A stretch of DNA of 22,295 nucleotides from a virus, in IMG/VR virus record IMGVR_UViG_3300022871_000129, positions 1 to 22,295 of that record; one strand, given 5' to 3'. A model generated the notes under the pieces. That model saw only the letters and a program-made list of their open reading frames with translations. It did not search any database and was not told where the DNA came from. Position numbers and translations under genes: made by a program. Below, piece after piece: positions 1-6,900 of the stretch. Position 1 is the stretch's first letter. Each line of letters starts with the position of its first letter.

Positions 1-44
1 GACCCTAATAAAATCTGTGATATACGAAAAAGGAAGTTTTAATA

Positions 45-881
45 ATGAATATATTTATTGGTTCTTTAATTAGAAATTGTGAATGGATTCTTCCTGAATT
101 TTTAAAAAGAATACTTGACCTTAATTATTCTAAGAAAGATTTAACATTATGTTTTATTTTAAACGACAGTATTGATAAATCAGAAATGATATTACATGCA
201 TTTGCTGAAAGATTTCAGAATGATTATAACAAAATTATTATTGCGAAAAGTGATTTTAAAGAAGATGCAATAGGAGCAGGTTCATCAAGACTTAATGGTT
301 CTGACCCTCTTGGTCGTCATACAAATGCTTCAACTGGTGACAGAGGTAAACTTTATGTAAACCTTGCAGACCTTAGAAATTTAATGATGAAGATTTTTAC
401 TGAAAGGTCTGAAGCTGAATGGATGATAAGTATTGACAGTGATATATTAATAAATCCTGAAACTGTCAATTTATTGATTGATGGAGAAAAACCTAGCATG
501 AGAGGTGCTATGGTTATTAATGATTTCCTTCTCAATCCAGACATGGAATTTAACCCTTTATATCGACATTGCAATGTAGGAATAGAAACCGAAAAAGGGA
601 TAATTAGACATAAAATAAATTACGAACTTAATAAAATTTATGATGTAGATGTAACAGGTGCATGTTTTTCAATACATAGAAAAATAGTTCCTTTAAGCTC
701 ATATAAATATCATACATGGGGTGAAGACGCAGGATATTGTGTTGACCTCCCCGAAGATACTAAAATTGAATGGGATACTCGTTGCGTCCAGTTTCATGTT
801 ATGGAAAAAGCAATGATTTCTCAAGAAGAAGAATTTTGGAAGGAACTTGAAAATGTCAGGCTTTGCAGCAGTATTTCCTAA
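45..881 (+). CDS. Glycosyltransferase-like protein (GT-A fold, Anp1-like)
   Basis: A 278-residue protein. The N-terminus (MNIFIGSLIRNCEWILPEFL) resembles nucleotide-sugar glycosyltransferases that begin with a short beta strand and list several acceptor-side residues. A DSD motif in a hydrophobic context (SIDSDILI, about residue 131) fits the metal-binding DxD of GT-A enzymes, and WGEDAGYC near residue 225 fits the downstream acidic motif. The likely reaction is sugar transfer to a virion protein, host surface glycan or DNA; the substrate cannot be read from sequence. The start is supported by AAGGAAG about 9 nt upstream of the ATG. The last ~29 nt overlap the next gene, so it sits inside the tail operon. 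No signal peptide or membrane segment is seen. Family call is from motifs only. Confidence 0.6.
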   Translation: MNIFIGSLIRNCEWILPEFLKRILDLNYSKKDLTLCFILNDSIDKSEMILHAFAERFQNDYNKIIIAKSDFKEDAIGAGSSRLNGSDPLGRHTNASTGDRGKLYVNLADLRNLMMKIFTERSEAEWMISIDSDILINPETVNLLIDGEKPSMRGAMVINDFLLNPDMEFNPLYRHCNVGIETEKGIIRHKINYELNKIYDVDVTGACFSIHRKIVPLSSYKYHTWGEDAGYCVDLPEDTKIEWDTRCVQFHVMEKAMISQEEEFWKELENVRLCSSIS

Positions 882-1482
882 TATAACTGGAACTACAGGA
901 AGAATTAAAAAAACCTTGTCAGGTAGGTCAAGTGTCGGAGTTTTAAATATTAGTTTTGATGCACCCGACCTTCAAGCTCTTTTGGATATGTTAGCAAGAG
1001 TTAAAGCTAAAACTAATGATATGTTCCCTGTGATGTATGATATATCAAAGGAACTCGCTGAAATAGTTGATAGACACTTTGACAGACAACAAGGACCTTA
1101 TGGTAAGTGGAGTCCTCGTTCTCCTATGACTCATTTGATGGCACAGAGAAGCAGAGGATTAAAAATTCATACTGGACCACTATTAAATGCTACTGGTAAA
1201 TTAAAAGGTTCATTTAAACCAAAAGCATATACTAAAAAAGCTTCAATAGGAAGTAGACTTAAAACAAAATCAGGAGAAAATCTTGGTGCGATACAACATT
1301 TTGGTTCATTGATACGTGTGACTCCTAAGATGCAAAAATGGTTTAAAGCTAATTTCTGGTTAAATTTAGAAGTTGGATTTTTAATTATTCCGTCAAGGGA
1401 AATGTTATATATGACTCAATCTGATAGAAAAAAAATGCTTAATATGGTTCAGGAATATATTATGGAAGGATTTGAAAGATGA
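853..1482 (+). CDS. Phage virion morphogenesis / tail completion protein (gpS/gpG-like)
   Basis: About 209 residues from the ATG at 853. That start is preferred over the in-frame TTG at 847 because GGAAGGAA lies at an ideal distance upstream of 853. The centre carries the pattern typical of the Phage_tail_S / Mu gpG family: a helical N-terminal part, then G-x-W-S-P near residue 85, a basic stretch, and LLNATGKLKGSF near residue 115. Members of this family help complete the head-tail joint or the tail end. The gene overlaps the glycosyltransferase upstream and the next gene downstream (ATGA overlap), indicating translational coupling. The family is inferred from pattern, not from an alignment. 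Confidence 0.7.
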   Translation: MSGFAAVFPNITGTTGRIKKTLSGRSSVGVLNISFDAPDLQALLDMLARVKAKTNDMFPVMYDISKELAEIVDRHFDRQQGPYGKWSPRSPMTHLMAQRSRGLKIHTGPLLNATGKLKGSFKPKAYTKKASIGSRLKTKSGENLGAIQHFGSLIRVTPKMQKWFKANFWLNLEVGFLIIPSREMLYMTQSDRKKMLNMVQEYIMEGFER

Positions 1483-1934
1483 TAAGTGACGCAATTGAAG
1501 GAGCATATGCTTTATTTAAAGCAGACCCTCGTTTGAATAATGATATAGGAACAAATACAAAAGTTCTATTTTTCAGTAAAACAGTTGAAGATGAACCTAC
1601 TTGTTATCCTTTTATTACTTTTTCTATTGACCCAATAACAGAGGTTAAAGTAGTTTCTCTTGGTAAAAAAAATCAGAGAAACACACCTCTTAAAATATTA
1701 TGTGGAATTTCTGATTATAATGATGTTTGGGATGCTCAACTTGAGATTGATGCTTTAATAAAAAATATCGAAGCTATTCTTATGGAAAATCCTAAACTTG
1801 ATGGAAAAGTATATACTAGTCAAGTGATACAAGAAACTTATGGATACATACTTGATAATGACGGTAATCCATTTGCAAAAGTTTGTGAGATAACATTACA
1901 AGTTTCAGAACTATTCAATACAAATTTATGTTGA
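1479..1934 (+). CDS. Tail terminator / neck-type structural protein, putative
   Basis: A 151-residue protein whose start overlaps the previous stop by ATGA. Its length, the alternation of short helices and strands, and its position between a gpS-like gene and the major tail gene fit a tail terminator or head-tail joining protein, which caps the tail tube before head attachment. No diagnostic motif is visible. The call rests on gene order, which is conserved in siphovirus tail modules, so another minor tail function is possible. Confidence 0.5.
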   Translation: MISDAIEGAYALFKADPRLNNDIGTNTKVLFFSKTVEDEPTCYPFITFSIDPITEVKVVSLGKKNQRNTPLKILCGISDYNDVWDAQLEIDALIKNIEAILMENPKLDGKVYTSQVIQETYGYILDNDGNPFAKVCEITLQVSELFNTNLC

Positions 1935-1986
1935 GAAGAAAGAAATTATAAATATATTTTAAAATAAAGAAAGGAAGGTTTTTATT

Positions 1987-3192
1987 ATGGGCGTTCAAGG
2001 TATTACAAGTAAAACAGCGATTATTGAAGAAGTAGCATACGGTGTTTTTCCGGGAACTCCGGGAATGAAACGTGTTGAGGTTTCTGATGATAGTATCGGA
2101 CCTGATTACGGATATTCTGACCCTGAGACTATTACGGGAAATCTCGTAAAGACTGCAAATATCAGAACAAGAAAGACTGTCGGAGGTTCAATTAATGTAA
2201 TTGGTGGACCTGAAAATGGATTCGGAAATTTTCTGAAATTTTCAGCTGGAAAAGTTACAACTCTTAATGGCTATCATTGGAGAGAACATTTTACACTTAT
2301 AGCAGCTCAGACAGAAATTACTGTAGCTAATCCAACTGTAGTGAGTGCAAGCGAAAGAGTGTGGTATTACACTAAATTAACCAACATATGGAGACTTCTT
2401 GTTGACACAACAGATTATACTCTTGTTGACGGAACAGGTGTGGTTACTCTGGTTGTAGCAGCTGCAACTGATGATGAGCTTATCGTAAGTTATGCGGAAG
2501 ATGTTGCTGGCGTTTATTCTCACATTATTCAGAGTTCAACTGACATACCTTCATTCCAGTATTGGAATACAGAGGGTGGAATAGAACTTTTTGAATATAC
2601 AGGAGCAAAAGTAAATACAGCTACATTCACAGTGAACTCTGAAGATTTCCTTCAGGCTTCCGTTGACCTTATCTGTCAGGATGAAAAATATGGAACAATT
2701 ACAGGTCATACATTTCCACCTGCATTAGTATTATCAAATCTTGAGCCTTTCCTTTTCAAACAGGCACAGGTTATTATTAATCATGTTGCTAATGTTGATT
2801 ATGAAAGTATCGAAGTAGGAATTGATAATGCTCTCGACCCTGTTTATACAATTCGTTGTGACGACACTGTAAAAGATTTAACACCGACTATTCAGACTGT
2901 ATCACTCTCAGGAGAAATTGAGTTCAATGACATGGTTGAATATAATCAAGTTGACCAAGGAACATTTTTCTTTTTGCAGATTGATTATGGAAAATGTCAG
3001 GGTGTTGAAATTGGAACTACAGGCAAAAATTATGCACTTGAATTTTTTGCACCAAGAGTAAGAAATGAAGTTCCAGATTTACCAACAAACAGAGATAGAA
3101 TGATTTTTTCAGTTGAAGGTTTTGCAAATTATGATTCTCAGTTTGATATGGCTTACGAATGGGTTCTCATTAATTCTGAATCAAGTATTTAA
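1987..3192 (+). CDS. Major tail tube protein
   Basis: A 401-residue protein with a strong ribosome binding site (AAAGGAAGG) before the ATG. The first 75 residues, with VAYGVFPGTPGMKRVEVSDDS and a following GxxKTANIRTRKTVGGSINV region, look like the phage tail tube proteins that begin with an 'aygtfpg' segment and a beta-rich core. The middle part (about residues 105-175) contains a strand-rich insertion that may be an extra surface domain and makes the protein longer than many tube proteins. It lies directly upstream of the frameshifted chaperone gene, the normal position for the tube gene. It is followed by a stable hairpin at 3211-3234 that could raise the level of this mRNA segment relative to downstream genes. 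Confidence 0.75.
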   Translation: MGVQGITSKTAIIEEVAYGVFPGTPGMKRVEVSDDSIGPDYGYSDPETITGNLVKTANIRTRKTVGGSINVIGGPENGFGNFLKFSAGKVTTLNGYHWREHFTLIAAQTEITVANPTVVSASERVWYYTKLTNIWRLLVDTTDYTLVDGTGVVTLVVAAATDDELIVSYAEDVAGVYSHIIQSSTDIPSFQYWNTEGGIELFEYTGAKVNTATFTVNSEDFLQASVDLICQDEKYGTITGHTFPPALVLSNLEPFLFKQAQVIINHVANVDYESIEVGIDNALDPVYTIRCDDTVKDLTPTIQTVSLSGEIEFNDMVEYNQVDQGTFFFLQIDYGKCQGVEIGTTGKNYALEFFAPRVRNEVPDLPTNRDRMIFSVEGFANYDSQFDMAYEWVLINSESSI

Positions 3193-3210
3193 ATAAATTC
3201 ACAATAACCA

Positions 3211-3234
3211 AGAGGGGAACTTCGGTTCTCCTCT
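3211..3234 (+). promoter_or_regulatory. Intercistronic hairpin with TTCG tetraloop
   Basis: AGAGGGGAAC (3211-3220), loop TTCG, then GTTCTCCTCT (3225-3234) form a 10-bp stem with one G-T pair. UUCG loops are exceptionally stable in RNA. It lies between the abundant tail tube gene and the chaperone gene. It has no proper T tract, so it is more likely an mRNA-stabilising or partial attenuating structure than a full terminator. Confidence 0.6.
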
Positions 3235-3259
3235 CTTAACAAAATAGGAGTGGTCAACA

Positions 3260-3664
3260 ATGTCAGTAATTAAATTAAGTTCTTTTAAGAAAACAAAAGT
3301 GGTAGAAATTAAAACAATAGAAGGCAATCTCACAATTGAAGTGAAAACTTTAACAGCAGGAGACGAAATGGAAGCTAACCAAGTTTCAACAAAACTTGTA
3401 GATATTGGAAAACTTGCAGAAAAAAGACGCAAGGGCGAAGAAATTGTAATGACAGAGCATATCAAAATAGACCAAGTTAAACTTAGTATTCTCAGAGTAA
3501 TAAAGGGTATGGAAAATTGGAATCTTGCAGATGATAAAGGTAAAGTTCTTCCTATTGATGAAGATACATTGAAACTCGTTCCTCAGACAATATTTGATGA
3601 GATAAATAAAGCTATTGAGGATTGTTCTTATATTCCTAAAGAAGACCAGTTAAAAAACTCATAG
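3260..3664 (+). CDS. Tail assembly chaperone, short (G-type) product
   Basis: A 134-residue protein starting at an ATG with GGAG upstream and ending at TAG 3662-3664. It is the unshifted product of the tail assembly chaperone pair that lies between tube and tape measure genes in most long-tailed phages. The N-terminus (SSFKKTKVVEIKTIEGNLTIEVKTLTAGDE) resembles the beta-rich start of gpG-like chaperones. Its last codons contain the A AAA AAC slippery heptamer, so a fraction of ribosomes bypasses the stop and makes a longer protein. These chaperones hold the tape measure and recruit tube subunits during tail assembly. Confidence 0.8.
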   Translation: MSVIKLSSFKKTKVVEIKTIEGNLTIEVKTLTAGDEMEANQVSTKLVDIGKLAEKRRKGEEIVMTEHIKIDQVKLSILRVIKGMENWNLADDKGKVLPIDEDTLKLVPQTIFDEINKAIEDCSYIPKEDQLKNS

Positions 3665-3936
3665 AGGTCGGAAAGTCTCATGCTTACCACCGTGAGCGTG
3701 AGACTTCCCCGACCAATCTTAAAATAGACCCTCGAAATGAAAATTTTTTAGAGCTTTTGGCATTATGTAGAAATTTTAATGCATTACCAGTAGCTGGTGG
3801 AATATTAGACCAGCCAAAATGGTTTATCGAAATGTCAAAAGTTTATTTAAATGCAGAAAGAGAGGGAGCAAAAAAAGCACAAAAGGGAAAAGACAGACAG
3901 AGTCGAATCAATAGAGCAAAGCAAGCTAAGAAATAA
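3260..3936 (+). CDS. Tail assembly chaperone, frameshifted fusion (G-T type) product
   Basis: Reading 3260-3658 in frame 0, slipping -1 on A AAA AAC (3652-3658) and continuing from 3658 gives an open frame to TAA at 3934-3936, about 225 residues in total. The T part (LIEVGKSHAYHRERETSP then NENFLELLALCRNFNALP, QPKWFIEM and a lysine/arginine-rich tail) has no start codon or ribosome binding site of its own, so it is only made by the shift. A hairpin at 3666-3714 begins 7 nt after the heptamer, the canonical spacing. In lambda, gpGT bridges tape measure and tail tube protein; the same role is inferred here. Confidence 0.85.
3652..3714 (+). promoter_or_regulatory. -1 programmed ribosomal frameshift signal
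   Basis: The heptamer AAAAAAC (3652-3658) lies in the correct phase (tta aaa aac). After a 7-nt spacer, a long hairpin follows: GGTCGG (3666-3671) pairs with CCGACC (3709-3714), AAGTCTCA (3673-3680) with TGAGACTT (3699-3706), and TGCTTAC (3681-3687) with GTGAGCG (3692-3698, two G-T pairs), closing a CACC loop. Small bulges are at 3672 and 3707-3708. The zero-frame TAG is at 3662-3664, inside the spacer. Confidence 0.9.
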
Positions 3937-3958
3937 AGCATGAAGTGAGGGAAATATT

Positions 3959-6900
3959 ATGGCAGTTGACAATTTTGAAATGATTATTAAAGCTGTAGAT
4001 GAAGCAACAAAAATCATTAATACGGTTGAAGGTTCTGTCAAAAGTTTAAAACTTACGACAGAATCAGGAGCTAAATTTGATGTTAATTTTGATACAAAAG
4101 GCACTGAAAAAGAAATCGGAGGTCTTGAAAAACTTATGGGTTCTTTTGGAGAATCCTTTAAAGCAGCTGGATTGTCAGCCGGTTCTGCTCTCACTACTAT
4201 AACATCTGGTCTTGGTTCAATGTTAAGTCCGCTTAATATTGTTATGTTGGCTTTCTCTCCTCTCATTGGAATTGCAAAAATATTTCTTACACTTCTTAAT
4301 CCTATCAATCTAGTAAAAGCTGCATTAAGTGCTGCTTCTGCCGTTGTTTCAACTTTTGTAAGTGTAGCTTCGGCAGGATTTAATCTTATTAAGAGTGTAA
4401 TTGCTTCAGCTTTCAATGCAGCGATAGCGGTATTTAACACGTTTAAAAATGCGATAAGTTCAGTCATTGGTTTTGTAAAAACATTATTTTCCACCTTCTC
4501 ACAACTCACGCTGACAATCAGTGCAGCGATACAAATTATTAAAGATATTTCCAACGCTTTCATAGCAATGGGAAAAGCAGTTTATGATGCTTTCTCAAGT
4601 ATAATAAATACAACAGCGGATTTTGAGCAACAAATGAGTGCTGTGGCAGCTGTTACAGGTGCTACTACTGAAGATATGATAAAATTAAGATCAGCTGCTC
4701 ACGATATGGGTAGAACTACCTCGAAAACAGCTACAGAGAGTGCCCAAGCATTATATCTTTTAGGTCAAGCAGGTCTAAACGCTGAAGAATCAATGGGAGC
4801 TTTAGCAGGAACTGTTAAACTTGCTGAAGCAACAGGTTCAGAATTGAATCTTGCCACAATAGCCACGGTCGGAACTCTTAAACAATTTGGACTCGAAGTT
4901 GAAGAATCTTCCAGAGTTGCAAATGTTTATGCAGCAGCAGTTTCAAATTCTATGATTACTCTTGAAGATATGACACAATCTATGAAATATGCAGGTCCAG
5001 TTGCAGGAGCTTTAAACGTATCTCTCGAAGATACTACTGGAATATTAGAAGTTCTTGCAAACCGAAATATCAAAGGTTCTCAGGCAGGAACAGCATTAAG
5101 AAAAAGTTTTACAGCTCTTATAACACCTTCAGACAGAACAAATGGAATTCTTTCAGCTTTGAGTTTAACAATGAAAGATGTAAATCCAGAAACAAAATCA
5201 TTTGCGAAAATTCTTGATACACTTAACAAAGCAGGTATAACAACTACACAAACAATGGCACTTTTCGGATTAAGAGCTGGTCCTTCGATGATTACTCTTC
5301 TGAAAGCTGGCGGAGATGAAGTAAGAGAATACACAGAAAAAGTAACTGGCACTCAGGAAGCTTTCCGACAAGCAAAATTAAGACTTGATAATCTCAGAGG
5401 TTCTATAACATTATTCAAATCAGCAGTTGAAGGTGTAACTATAAGTTTAGGAACTCCTTTCCAGAAATCTTTTACAGATATAATAAGACTTGCGACTGAT
5501 ACTGTGAGAGCTTTTGACGCTTTTATAACCACAACTGGACTTGTAGAAGACGCAACAAAAGTCTTGACATCATCAACAAATTTACTCGTAACTTCTTTCA
5601 GAATTTTCGGTCAAATAATAGCAACTGGAAAACCTGCACTTGATTTATTTGCAGAGGGGATTGTAACTATCGGTGAAGCTTTTGCAGAGTCAATTATATG
5701 GGTTACAGAGTTCTTTAATGAAAATCAAAGAATACAATCAATTATAACGGTTACTCAAGGATATATTAAAACCTTTACAGATACCGCATCCACACAGTTT
5801 GATAGCATCACAGAAAGTATATATTCAATTACAGAGGAATTTTATGGACTCTCTGAGGGTTTTAGCAAAGCGGTGGGGAATATAGTTCAATGGATAAGCT
5901 TGGTTATTATTAGATTTTCTGATTGGGTAACAAGTGGCGAAGCTGTAAAAAACATGGTAGATGCAATAGCTAAAGTGGGAAAAGGATTCCAAAACTTTCT
6001 CAAAGCTTCTGGAGAGCTTATTAAAATAGTTACCGGTTACATGGGTAAGTTTACAATATCCAGCGAAACTTTTTCAAAAATTGTTAAGACTGCGGGAAGC
6101 ATTGGGGGAAAAGCATTTGACCTAATAGCTAAAGCTATCAGAACTGCAATATCTGTTCACAATACAATTGTAAAATTAATTCCGAATATAGTTGGTGCAT
6201 ACAAGTCTTTGAAAACTGGAATCAATTCTGTAATAGGAGTTATTAGAGAACTTATCGCACGATATATAGAATTTATAACTATCACAGAAAAAGGAATGAC
6301 GATAGATTTTGCAGGAGCTCTCAAGAAAGCTTTCAACGCTGCTCTTGACGTGATAAAAACTCAGGGACAAAATTTATTAAGTGCTATTGAAAAATTGTTC
6401 GATAGTCTTGATCCTGCTAAAGTGGTAAAGAGTTTACAAAAGTTTTTCAATTCCGCTTTTACAACTTTATCTTCAACCATATCTCAGGGTGGGGGCACAC
6501 TTAAACCAGCGATATTATCCATTTTTAATTTTCTTGATGGTTTAGCCAATGAACTCAGTCCAAAACTCGATAAATTTGCAACAGATTTTTATTATCAAAT
6601 GGAAACTTATCTCGCAATTAATTCGGGAACTATTGGAAAATCCATAGGGGAATCTATGGTGAAGGTATTAGAATTTATCAGTTCTGGACTCGACCTTCTT
6701 ATTGACGGGATGATAGCACTTATTGAGGGTAAAAAAGGCGGTGCTGGTTCTCCCTCTCAAATACTTGGAGATTTTTTCGGTGGTATTGGTGAAAAAATTA
6801 AACCGGTATTAACCACAATGTTTCAGAAAGTTTTGACTGCCTTTACAACAGGGTGGGCTCTTTTAGTTAGTGGAATAGATAAGCTCATTGGTGGTAGTGG

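Noticed and set aside
1-42. End of an upstream plus-strand gene
   Set aside because: Two frames are open at the window edge (one to 42, one to about 73), so I cannot tell which, if either, is coding.
3847-4563. Long minus-strand ORF opposite the chaperone/tape measure start (238 codons)
   Set aside because: It is antisense to the well-supported tape measure gene and has no ribosome binding site; hydrophobic codons read backwards produce such shadows.
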